A stretch of DNA of 31,525 bases from Caldilinea sp. CFX5. Its GTDB lineage: Bacteria > Chloroflexota > Anaerolineae > Caldilineales > Caldilineaceae. The DNA lies in contig QWII01000114.1 of NCBI GenBank assembly GCA_021405325.1, positions 1 through 31,525 of the forward strand. Direction: 5' to 3'. The notes beneath the pieces are model-generated. The model saw only the letters and a list, made by a program, of their open reading frames with translations, searched no databases and was not told where the DNA came from. Every line of letters starts with the position of its first letter. Positions within the stretch are counted from its first letter, which is position 1. A program made the translations under genes and the position numbers. Positions 17,201-24,575 of this stretch are shown here, one piece after another.

Positions 17201-17655
17201 TGGATACCGTGCAGGCTGAATTTTTGACCGATTTGGGCCACATTTTGCTGAGTATGCACCAACTGGTGGAGGCGGATCAGGTCTATCGCCAGGCGCTGGC
17301 CGGCTGGCAACAAGTGGGCGCCCGGCAAGCAGCCTGGCGGGTGCAAGCGGGGTTGGCGCAGATCGCCCTGTTGCAAAACCGCCCGGCCACAGCCTTGGCC
17401 CATGTCCAAGCCATTCTGACTACGTTGGCGGGCGCGCCCATCAACGCCCTCTATGACCCGATTACCGTCTATTGGCTCTGTTATCAAACGTTAGCCGCCA
17501 ACCGCGATCCCTCGGCCACCGATCTCTTGCAACGGGGCTACGCCCTTCTCCAACAATTTGCTACGCAGCTTGACGATCCGCGCCTACATCGCTCCTTCTT
17601 TGAAAACAATCCGGTCAATCGCACGCTGCTCCTGACCGCACAACGGTTATTATGA
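14263..17655 (+). CDS. AfsR/SARP-type BTAD-NB-ARC-TPR regulator, paralogue B
   Basis: The protein has 1130 residues from GTG 14263; the frame is open to TTG 14200, so 21 more residues are possible. GTG is preferred because the family opening (HITCFGAPIIL) follows shortly and a GGGG stretch precedes it. Domains: winged helix with 'NNQQARNNLRYLLPELR', BTAD ('YQGPFLAGFSVRTAPVF'), a repeat-free linker, NB-ARC with Walker A GEGGIGKT from about residue 324, Walker B LLILDSFEHL (Ser where the others have Asn), and EMHELVRQYA. TPRs follow, ending with 'HRSFFENNPVNRTLL'. With A, it keeps the compact loop after Walker A (about 9 residues to the FPDG motif) and so serves as reference for the insertions in C-F. 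Its first 250 bp are more AT-rich than the rest. It heads the B-C-D operon. Confidence 0.87.
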   Translation: MEKTAKNNPIHHQLHITCFGAPIILNGDKLIHSLSGKAQALFIYLAVTGRSHARDLLANLLWSEQNNQQARNNLRYLLPELRKTLGDYLAISAQTISFNAQLPYWLDVEILRTTLTALPEHFKPQAVQQALNLYQGPFLAGFSVRTAPVFDEWVAQQRTEYQLLAVQGFYQLAEYYCGQAAINAGLTATQRLLQIEPHHEAGFRLHMRLLVQSGQSHLAIEQYQQLQQLLQEKFQLPPEVETRQLYEQIRTGELTAPSPLVSSTSGAPGRTLISFDDKTPEEDTVSLKHNLPGELTPFIGRTEEVTTIKNTLLTPSQRLITLVGEGGIGKTRLALAVAQQAPEHFPDGIWFAPLAGLAAAENLSERLADAIADAMHLTFGGQNSLAEQLFRYLRTKQSLLILDSFEHLLDAADFILELLRNTNALKILITSRHILNFQAEYSWRVEGLSVPEGNQLETISPELLLRYESVALFVERAQRVVRGFTLTDDNQREVARICQFVGGLPLGAELAAALTRHYTCAEIVAALNQNYTILATAQRDMPPRHRSIQATLAYSWSFLTPQEARIAAACSVFRGGFTIQAAEQIMGANRVLLNALEDHSLLRLVRQNGSGHRYEMHELVRQYAAMQLQTTPHLAEEIRSKFCTYYISFIHDREEALVHSQQAQIELHSELNNLRQTWQWLIERADVPGLARSSDGFYRFYYFKGMFQEGEAIAQAVATALRHLLASQPPAARAIEYELVRSLLTQGRFCERLARLVEAEQLMQEGVDRAQALGANELEVRGYLGLAAVAQIRHDNVTMRTMGEKMIALSATNTFPAVESARMKSYGLKYLGIYGVYTYNYQQAAACFNQGLLLARQIEDRELEAMLVNNLGVVYNMAGNFSQALHCFQQALTISESLGERNSTGLALINLAETYHILGDWEEAKLHVGQALTFYHEEGYQLYEAKAWARLGRIAHAAGNDAMAHSYLNQALQIAQNTGLDTVQAEFLTDLGHILLSMHQLVEADQVYRQALAGWQQVGARQAAWRVQAGLAQIALLQNRPATALAHVQAILTTLAGAPINALYDPITVYWLCYQTLAANRDPSATDLLQRGYALLQQFATQLDDPRLHRSFFENNPVNRTLLLTAQRLL

Positions 17656-20600
17656 TCAGGTTATTCTTTTTCGGCGCACCACAAATCGCGCAAGCGACGG
17701 CAACTCCCCCGCTGCATCTGACCCCCAAAGCCATGGCCCTCTGGGTCTATCTGGCCGTCACCGCGGCCCAAGGGCGCCTGCCGCATCGTCGCGATGTGCT
17801 GGCAAATCTGCTCTGGAGCGAGACGAACAATGCGCAGGCGCGCACCAACTTACGGTACTTGCTGCCCGAATTGCGCCAGCCATTGGCTGATTATTTGCTG
17901 ATTACCCCCAGAACCATTTGCTTTAACGCCCAACGCCCTTACTGGCTTGATGTCGAGCAGGTGCGGGCCACCCTGACTGCACCAGCCGAAAGCGTCAACC
18001 ATCAGACATTACAAAGTGCCTTGGATCTCTATCAGGGTGAATTTTTGGCCGGCTTTACGGTGCGCAATGCCCCGGTCTTTGAAGAGTGGCTGCGGCAAGA
18101 ACGGGAGAGTTTGCACACCCTCGTCGTCCACGGCGCTTACCGGCTGGCCGACTACTACTGGCGTCAGCTTGACTATCTCAATGCGCTGGCGACGACACGC
18201 CGTCTGTTAGGCTGGGAGCCGTGGCACGAAGCCGCCCACCGTTTACAGATGCAACTCCTGGCGGCGACCGGTCAACGGGCGGCGGCCCTGGCCCAATATA
18301 CCCTCTGCCGGCAACTCCTGGCCGACGAACTGGGGGCAACGCCGGAGGCCGCCACCACGGCGCTCTATGAGCAGCTTCGGCGTAGTGCGCCTGACAAGGC
18401 GCCAGGTGACAAGCGGACAGGTGACAACGCGACAGGGGGGCAAGGTGACAAAGTGACGGTGGATAAACCAGTCACCCAGCCACCATGTCACCCAGTCACC
18501 ATGTCATTGCCCAACAACCTGCCGCGCCAGGCGACTTCCTTTATTGGGCGGACAAGCGAAGTCGCCGATCTTTGCGTCAAAGTGCTGGCGCCGGACTGCC
18601 GCTTGCTGACCTTGGTCGGCGAAGGGGGCATTGGCAAGACCCGTCTGGCGCTGGCGGTTGCCCAAAGAATTTTAGATTTTGGATTTTCGATTTTTGATTC
18701 TACTACGGTTGCATCCACAAACAAGCCAAAATCAAAATTCCAAAACCAAAAATTTCCCGACGGTATCTGGTTTGTCCCTTTGGCCGACTTCACGGCTGGC
18801 AGCAACCTGATGGATCAAATCGCCACAGCGGTGGCGACGACCATTGGGCTGCAATTTAGCGGCCATCAGCCATTACTGACCCAAGTCGTGGCCCAGATGC
18901 GCCATAAAGCGCTGCTTTTGCTCTTTGACAATGTTGAGCATCTCTTGCCTACGGTGGGTGATTGCTTGCTGCCGATCCTACAAAGTTGCCCCCACATCAC
19001 GATCCTAGTGACGTCGCGCCATGTCCTCAACCTGCAAGTGGAGAGCATCTGGCGCGTTCACGGGTTGATTGTCCCTCCGCTGGCCGCCGGTGCGACGTTG
19101 GCGCCGGCCACGCTGCTGGACTATAGCAGTATCGCCCTTTTTGTCGAACGCGCCCAACGCAGCAATCCTGCCTTTCAACTTACCGCCAGCAACAAAGCCG
19201 CGATCGTTGCGATCTGTCAGTTGTTTGAAGGCTTGCCGTTGGCGCTGGAACTGGCGGCGGTCCACACCAAAGCCTATCGCTGCGTTGATCTCTATCAGGC
19301 GCTGCAACACGATTACACCATGCTTGTCAGCACGGAGGAGCAACGCCTGCCTCAGCAGCGCAGCATCCAAGCCATGCTCGCCTATTCCTGGCGTTTCCTC
19401 TCGCCGGAGGAATGGCGCGCCCTGGCCGCCTGCGCCATCTTTGCCGGCGGCTTTACCCGCACCGCCATGCTCACTGTCACGGGCGCCGCCCCCGTGCACT
19501 TGGCGACGCTCCTCGATCAATCGCTGTTACAGATGAGCGAAGGACGTTTCACCATGCACGCGTTGGTGCGCCACTATGCCGCGACGCAGTTGGCGCACAG
19601 CCCGGTCTGTCAGGCGCGCATTGCCGCCGCCCATGCCGCCTATTACATCGATCTGCTCCACAGCCTGGAAGGAGCGCTCGTGGTTGACTTTGCGGCGCAG
19701 CAGAGCGTGCAGAGCGAGATCGAAAATATACGCGCCGCCTGGCGTTGGGCGGTGGAGCAACGAAACTTGGCGCTACTGGCAAAAGGGCTGGAAAGCCTAT
19801 ACTACTTCTTCCGCTTGACCGGACTATATCGGGAAGCCATTCAACTCCTGGAAACAGCCCAGAACGCGGTGCGTACAATCATGGCGGCTGCACCGGCTGA
19901 CACCCCACCGCTGTCGTTGTTAGCGCGTTTGTTATGTCACATGGCGGAATTTTACCGCCGCCTGAGTGGTGGGGAAACCGGTGTCCGCCTGGCGCAAGAG
20001 GCGCTAAGCCTTGGCCGGCAGTTGGCTGACCCGGCCTTGCAAGCGTTAGCCTATCACCGGTTGGCCCGCCTGGCCTATACCCGCAATCAATTTCTGCACA
20101 TGCGCGACCTGGCCGCAGAAGGGGCGCGGCAAGCCCAGCAGGCCGGCTTGCCCCATTTACTGGCTGAGTGTCTGAATGACATGGGTCTCGCCACCAGCGC
20201 CTGCACTGGTCCTCTGACCGCCTTACCCTATTGTCAGCAGGCATTGGCGGTGTTACACGGCGCCGCCAATCGCATCCTGGAGGCTTTTATCTTGGTCAAT
20301 CTTGGCTACTTTTCGCTCGCTAGCGGCCAATATCAGGTGGCGGCGACCTATTTACAACAAGGGCTTGCCATGCAGCGGCTGCTTCAGGATCGGGGGGGAA
20401 GGATAGCGCCGTTAGTTCACCTCCTCAATTTATGGTTAGCCCTAGGCGTTTATGAGGCGCTACCGCCGCTCTATGCGGAAGCGGAAGCGTTGGTGCAAAC
20501 CATCGGCAATCTCTACTGGGAAAGCAACCTACAGATCAGCCATGGCCGTTGGCAACAAGGTTGTGGCGATGCCATGGCTGCCCATGTCACCTACACGAAT

Positions 20601-21089
20601 GCCCTACAACTTGCCCAAGCTAGTCGCGACCATGTACAGGAACAATTGGCGTTGGTCTATCTTGGTCATACGCTCACGAACCTGGGCAAAGCTGAAACGG
20701 CCTATGTGTGTTACCAACAAGCCATCGGGTTGCATAAAGCCGATAGCTGGCTCTATCGCACAGCCGATGCCCATGCCGGGCTGGCCGCGCTCTTGTTTGC
20801 CCAAAACCGACTCAGGGAAGCCATATCGGAAATTGAGGCTGCGCTAGCGCACATGGCGCAACACGGCTTGGCCGGCGCCAACGAGCCATTCACCGTCTAC
20901 TGGACAGCCGTGCGCGTCTTCCGCGCTGCCAACGATCCACGCGCGGATACTGTCTTGCGCAGCGCCTACCAGGCATTACAGGAAATCGCCGCCCAGCTCA
21001 CCGACGACACATGGCGGCGCTCCTTTCTCGAAGATGTTGTGGTCAATCGTCATCTGTTGGCCGCCGCGCAAAACGCAGGAGTCACCTGA
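17652..21089 (+). CDS. AfsR/SARP-type BTAD-NB-ARC-TPR regulator, paralogue C
   Basis: The protein has 1145 residues. ATG 17652 overlaps the TGA of B (ATGA), fixing the start and indicating translational coupling. Winged helix with 'NNAQARTNLRYLLPELR', BTAD, a linker rich in GTGACAAG-type repeats (18391-18507), NB-ARC with Walker A GEGGIGKT from residue 323 and Walker B LLLLFDNVEHL, and TMHALVRHYA. The loop after Walker A is about 25 residues longer than in B, and its DNA (18669-18755) is an AT-rich imperfect palindrome unlike the GC-rich surroundings. The TPR half ends 'RRSFLEDVVVNRHLLAAAQ'. This TPR half is very close to that of E (NEPFTVYWT, LLARLLCH, LNDMG segments shared). Confidence 0.88.
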   Translation: MIRLFFFGAPQIAQATATPPLHLTPKAMALWVYLAVTAAQGRLPHRRDVLANLLWSETNNAQARTNLRYLLPELRQPLADYLLITPRTICFNAQRPYWLDVEQVRATLTAPAESVNHQTLQSALDLYQGEFLAGFTVRNAPVFEEWLRQERESLHTLVVHGAYRLADYYWRQLDYLNALATTRRLLGWEPWHEAAHRLQMQLLAATGQRAAALAQYTLCRQLLADELGATPEAATTALYEQLRRSAPDKAPGDKRTGDNATGGQGDKVTVDKPVTQPPCHPVTMSLPNNLPRQATSFIGRTSEVADLCVKVLAPDCRLLTLVGEGGIGKTRLALAVAQRILDFGFSIFDSTTVASTNKPKSKFQNQKFPDGIWFVPLADFTAGSNLMDQIATAVATTIGLQFSGHQPLLTQVVAQMRHKALLLLFDNVEHLLPTVGDCLLPILQSCPHITILVTSRHVLNLQVESIWRVHGLIVPPLAAGATLAPATLLDYSSIALFVERAQRSNPAFQLTASNKAAIVAICQLFEGLPLALELAAVHTKAYRCVDLYQALQHDYTMLVSTEEQRLPQQRSIQAMLAYSWRFLSPEEWRALAACAIFAGGFTRTAMLTVTGAAPVHLATLLDQSLLQMSEGRFTMHALVRHYAATQLAHSPVCQARIAAAHAAYYIDLLHSLEGALVVDFAAQQSVQSEIENIRAAWRWAVEQRNLALLAKGLESLYYFFRLTGLYREAIQLLETAQNAVRTIMAAAPADTPPLSLLARLLCHMAEFYRRLSGGETGVRLAQEALSLGRQLADPALQALAYHRLARLAYTRNQFLHMRDLAAEGARQAQQAGLPHLLAECLNDMGLATSACTGPLTALPYCQQALAVLHGAANRILEAFILVNLGYFSLASGQYQVAATYLQQGLAMQRLLQDRGGRIAPLVHLLNLWLALGVYEALPPLYAEAEALVQTIGNLYWESNLQISHGRWQQGCGDAMAAHVTYTNALQLAQASRDHVQEQLALVYLGHTLTNLGKAETAYVCYQQAIGLHKADSWLYRTADAHAGLAALLFAQNRLREAISEIEAALAHMAQHGLAGANEPFTVYWTAVRVFRAANDPRADTVLRSAYQALQEIAAQLTDDTWRRSFLEDVVVNRHLLAAAQNAGVT
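18391..18507. repeat. In-frame GTGACAAG / GTCACCCAG repeat in the BTAD-ATPase linker of C
   Basis: AGGTGACAA-type units (18403, 18419, 18443 region) are followed by GTCACCCAGCCACC and GTCACCCAGTCACC. Together they form a loose inverted repeat. The translated product is a low-complexity Lys/Thr/Asp/Pro linker. Confidence 0.75.
18669..18755. repeat. AT-rich imperfect palindrome inside C, directly after Walker A
   Basis: The left arm, 18669-18699, carries TTTTAGATTTTGGATTTTCG. The right arm, 18728-18755, carries AAAATCAAAATTCCAAAACC. They are roughly 80% complementary. The AT content contrasts sharply with the flanking coding DNA. TTTTGGATTTT (18677-18687) recurs at the same protein position in D (21768) and, with one change, in F (28965). 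Confidence 0.8.
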
Positions 21090-24000
21090 TGCAGCCATTG
21101 TTAAAACTCACCCTCTTCGGCGCCCCAACCGTCACCCTGGGTGATCAGCCGTTGACCGGCGCCCTCACCGGCAAGCTGTTGGCGCTCTTTCTTTATCTGG
21201 CCGTGACCGCCGCCAAAGGCGAGCCACCCCATCCGCGTGCGGCGTTAGCGGATCTCTTCTGGAGCGAACTGCCCCAAAGCCAGCGCCGCAGCAATCTGCG
21301 CTATCTACTGTCGGACCTGCGCCAGCTTGTTGACGACTACCTGCTGATTACGCCGCAGACCGTTAGTTTCAACCGTCAAGCCCCTTACTGGCTGGATGTA
21401 GAAGCGGTGTACACCACGCTCGGCGCAGCGGTGCACAGCGCAACCCCGACGGCAATTGCGACGGCGCTGGCGCTCTATCAGGGAGAATTTCTGGCCGGTT
21501 TTCGTGTGCGCAACGCACCGGCTTTTATGCAATGGGTAAGCGTAGAGCGGCAGGAACTCCATGACCTGGTCGTTCATGCGCCCCGGCCGCCAACCGGTCC
21601 CTTGCCCAAGCACAACCTGCCCGGCCAGCTTACCCCCTTCTTTGGTCGGGAAGCCGAGATTGCTGATATTCTCACCCACCTTGCGCAGGATACCTATCGC
21701 CTCCTGACCATTATCGGTGAAGGGGGCGTGGGCAAGACGCGACTTGCGCTGGCCGCGGCCCAAGCCATTTTGGATTTTAGATCCGGCCAGGACAAATTTA
21801 GGCAGGAGCTAAAATTCCCGGATGGCATCTGGTTTGTCGCACTAGCCGACTTGACAGCCACCCCTGACCTACCCGACCAACTGGCGACCATGATCGCCAA
21901 AGCGCTCGATCTTTCCCTAAGCGGGCAGGGCACACCGATGATGCAAGTTTGCCACTATCTGGCGCACAAACAGTTACTGCTGATTCTGGATAATTTTGAA
22001 CAGCTTGTTGCTCATGCCGATTTTCTGCCAGATCTGCTGCAAAAGTGTCGCAGCGTCCGGTTGCTAGTCACCTCGCGGCGACAACTCAATGTGCAGGCTG
22101 AATATCCCTGGCGCCTGACGGGTTTGCCGTTGCCGGCGCTGTCACAATGCGCCTACCTGTCCCCGGCAGCGTTGTTGGGTTATCCCGGCGTGGCGCTCTT
22201 TGTCGAGCGGGCGCGCCGCGCCGCGCCGCAATTTCAGATGGGACCAGCCAATCAGGCCACGGTGGTCGCCATCGGTCATTTACTCGAAGGGTTGCCCTTG
22301 GGGATTGAGTTAGCCGCGGCCTTGTGCAAAGAGTATACCTGTGCGGCGTTGCTCACGGCTTTACAGGCGGATTATGCCCTGTTGACAACCACGCTGCCCG
22401 ACCTCGCCGTCCGCCATCGCAATATTAGAGGCGTGCTTGATCATTCCTGGCGCCTGTTGGACCAGGAAACGGCGACCATGTTGGCCGCCTGTGCGGTCTT
22501 TCAGGGCGGCTTTACACCGGCCGCCGCCGCTGCTGTGGTAGGCGCAACCCCCGCAACCTTACAGCGCCTGATCGATCACTCGCTCCTCCGCGCCCATCGG
22601 CATGAGACAGTGGGGTGGCGCTATGATCTGCACGAATTGGTGCGTCACTATGCACAGGAACAGTTGCTGCAAACCCCGGCCCGTTATCACCAGGTGCAGG
22701 CGCAACATGCCGCTTACTACCTTGCTCAACTCCAGCAGGCCAATGCGTTCGGCTGGCCGGATGCGACCCAGCAGGCCGTTGTGCAACGCGACTTCGCCAA
22801 CATCAATGCCGCTTGGCGCTGGTCTGTGGCTGCGGAGCGCCTGGATCGGTTGGCGCAAGGCGCGGAAGGGCTGGCGCGCTATTACAATGTAACGGGGCTA
22901 CTCGAAGAGGGCTTGCAGATGTTACAGACCGCGCTGACCGTTGTACGTCGGCAGCCTGTGCTCGCCCCAGCGCATGAGCCGCTCCTGTTTGCTTTGCTCA
23001 GGGATGCCAGCGAATTATGCATCTATCTGACGCGATTGGATGAGGCGGAAGCGCTGCTGCAGGAGGCGCTCACCATTGGGCAAGCCAATGCCAACCCAGC
23101 GAGCCAGAGTTGGGTTTACGATCGGCTGGCGCGCTTGGCGCAACGGCGCCAACAACCCGTCCTCATGTATCAACTAGCGCAACAAGCCTACCATCTCGCC
23201 CACGAAAATCAGGACAAGCATCTACAAGCCTTGAGTAGCAACACGCTGGGTGTTGCCACACTGATGGGCGGTGATGTCACCGGCGCGCGCGATTGGTATC
23301 ACCAGGCGCTGGCCAGCCTGGCCGTGGCCCAAACTGGCCAGGACATGCGCCTGACCGCGCGCCTGCACAACAATTTGGGTCATATCTACAAACGTTTATG
23401 GGATTACAACCAAGCCAGTTATCACCTGGCGCAAGGTCTGACGATAGCCCAGCGTTTCAATGATTATCATACACTGGCGATCAATGCGGCCACTAGAGCC
23501 GATCTCTGGCTGGATGTTGGCGCCTTCGATCTGGCCCAAAGGCCGCTCATGCAAGCCATTCAGCTCTTACGAGAGATTCATGATCCATACTGGCAAATCG
23601 GTGCGCACACGAACCTGGCGCGCCTGTTCTTTGCCCGCGGCGATTACACGGCCGCGGTCGCGGAATGTCAGCAGGTCCTACGGCAGAGCGCCGGCCGCAC
23701 CCCTTCCTTTGAACACCGGGCGCTGACCTATCATGGGGATGCCTATTGGGCCGGCGGCGACTTTTTATCTGCGGAACAATTCTATCGGCGCGCCTTGGCG
23801 CTCCAGCATGAGGCTAACCTGGCGTATTGTCTGGCCGAGCCGGCCATTCGGCTGGCCGAATTGCACCGCCACCGGGGCGAGTATAGCGCTGCCCTGGCGC
23901 TGCTGAAAAAGCCGTTGGCGCTCGTTCAACAGCAAGGCCCTGCCGGCTCGGCCGAACCCTTTGGGGTCTATCTGATTAGCCATCATGTCTTCAAAGCGCT

Positions 24001-24163
24001 GGCTGATCCACGCGCAGACCTCATGCTAAAACAAGCGCATCACTTATTTCAAGCAACAATTGCCGGCATAGAGGACGCAACGTTACGTCAATCCTTTCTC
24101 GCCAATCATAGCTGGCGGCGCGAACTGTGGGCTTTGGTGCAGGCGCAGATTGCCGCTACCTAA
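21089..24163 (+). CDS. AfsR/SARP-type regulator with shortened BTAD, paralogue D
   Basis: The protein has 1024 residues. ATG 21089 overlaps the stop of C (TGATG), and AGGAG (21077-21081) lies seven bases upstream; the open frame to 21011 is read-through of C and is not used. The winged helix reads 'SQRRSNLRYLLSDLR'. BTAD stops after 'ERQELHDLVVH' and passes at once to 'APRPPTGPLPKHNLPGQ', so about 84 residues of the helical BTAD present in the siblings are missing. NB-ARC Walker A GEGGVGKT starts at residue 210 (about 303-333 in the others); Walker B is LLLILDNFEQL. The MHD-equivalent is DLHELVRHYA (Leu for Met). The TPR array and C-terminus 'LRQSFLANHSWRRELW' follow. The reading frame is intact, so this is a deletion, not a pseudogene. 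It is the last gene of B-C-D. Confidence 0.87.
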   Translation: MQPLLKLTLFGAPTVTLGDQPLTGALTGKLLALFLYLAVTAAKGEPPHPRAALADLFWSELPQSQRRSNLRYLLSDLRQLVDDYLLITPQTVSFNRQAPYWLDVEAVYTTLGAAVHSATPTAIATALALYQGEFLAGFRVRNAPAFMQWVSVERQELHDLVVHAPRPPTGPLPKHNLPGQLTPFFGREAEIADILTHLAQDTYRLLTIIGEGGVGKTRLALAAAQAILDFRSGQDKFRQELKFPDGIWFVALADLTATPDLPDQLATMIAKALDLSLSGQGTPMMQVCHYLAHKQLLLILDNFEQLVAHADFLPDLLQKCRSVRLLVTSRRQLNVQAEYPWRLTGLPLPALSQCAYLSPAALLGYPGVALFVERARRAAPQFQMGPANQATVVAIGHLLEGLPLGIELAAALCKEYTCAALLTALQADYALLTTTLPDLAVRHRNIRGVLDHSWRLLDQETATMLAACAVFQGGFTPAAAAAVVGATPATLQRLIDHSLLRAHRHETVGWRYDLHELVRHYAQEQLLQTPARYHQVQAQHAAYYLAQLQQANAFGWPDATQQAVVQRDFANINAAWRWSVAAERLDRLAQGAEGLARYYNVTGLLEEGLQMLQTALTVVRRQPVLAPAHEPLLFALLRDASELCIYLTRLDEAEALLQEALTIGQANANPASQSWVYDRLARLAQRRQQPVLMYQLAQQAYHLAHENQDKHLQALSSNTLGVATLMGGDVTGARDWYHQALASLAVAQTGQDMRLTARLHNNLGHIYKRLWDYNQASYHLAQGLTIAQRFNDYHTLAINAATRADLWLDVGAFDLAQRPLMQAIQLLREIHDPYWQIGAHTNLARLFFARGDYTAAVAECQQVLRQSAGRTPSFEHRALTYHGDAYWAGGDFLSAEQFYRRALALQHEANLAYCLAEPAIRLAELHRHRGEYSAALALLKKPLALVQQQGPAGSAEPFGVYLISHHVFKALADPRADLMLKQAHHLFQATIAGIEDATLRQSFLANHSWRRELWALVQAQIAAT
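21767..21820. repeat. Short AT-rich palindrome remnant inside D, after Walker A
   Basis: ATTTTGGATTTTAGATCC (21767-21784) and the partly complementary CTAAAATTCCCGG (about 21809-21821) flank a 24-bp centre. It lies at the same codon position as the longer insert in C and adds about 13 residues relative to B. Confidence 0.65.
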
Positions 24164-24181
24164 ATGGTCTGACCCCTCGTT

Positions 24182-24322
24182 GTAAAGACTTATGAAGGTT
24201 GCAGAATGCTTTCGATAGGGGCATCCGCTTGCCGGCGCCTTGGGACGATCGCAAGGGTCGGTGGCCTTCTAGGCGCCTACAGGGATTACCGAAACAATTT
24301 CCTAACGCTCATAAGTCTTTAC
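24182..24322. repeat. 141-bp element with terminal inverted repeats GTAAAGACTTATGA
   Basis: The ends 24182-24195 and 24309-24322 are perfect 14-bp inverted repeats. No coding frame lies inside. The right part (24285-24320, read on the minus strand) matches 31428-31463 at 32 of 36 positions, showing a dispersed family. Confidence 0.75.
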
Positions 24323-24393
24323 GACCGACATTAGGCGCTACGGCAAAAACGCGGGTAAAATGTAGATCAGCCGTAACGATTCAGGTCGATCAA

Positions 24394-24446
24394 AGATTAT
24401 ACAGATTGCGCAGATTGATTTTCTTATTGGGTAATCTGTATAATCT
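24394..24446. repeat. Palindrome with AGATTATACAGATT arms, second copy
   Basis: Perfect 14-bp arms lie at 24394-24407 and 24433-24446. The arm sequence is shared with the element at 3971-4051, but the outer arms differ. Confidence 0.8.
24415..24444 (+). promoter_or_regulatory. Promoter-like pair inside the repeat upstream of E
   Basis: TTGATT (24415-24420) and a perfect TATAAT (24439-24444) are separated by 18 bp. They point at E, 132 bp downstream. The -10 is part of the palindrome arm, so the repeat may bring its own promoter. Confidence 0.45.
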
Positions 24447-24575
24447 GCGCCATCTGTGATGGCTGAATAGCTACGATCAACCCTGTTACCCGTACTCTCC
24501 CGCCAGAACATTCCTAGGCTGGTAGGATGATCGTTATCGCTATGGAATCCCTATCGCCAACTAGACTGGTAACAC

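Larger units (their letters stand above)
24164..24575. other. 412-bp gap between D and E made largely of palindromic repeats
   Basis: No gene is seen. The first part, 24182-24322, is an element with 14-bp perfect ends, and the second, 24394-24446, is a palindrome with a promoter-like pair. The remaining 24447-24575 has no clear structure. The gap separates the B-C-D and E-F transcription units. Confidence 0.7.

Noticed and set aside
21011..21088. Upstream ATG start for paralogue D
   Set aside because: It would overlap 79 bases of C with no family similarity; ATG 21089 has AGGAG at proper spacing.
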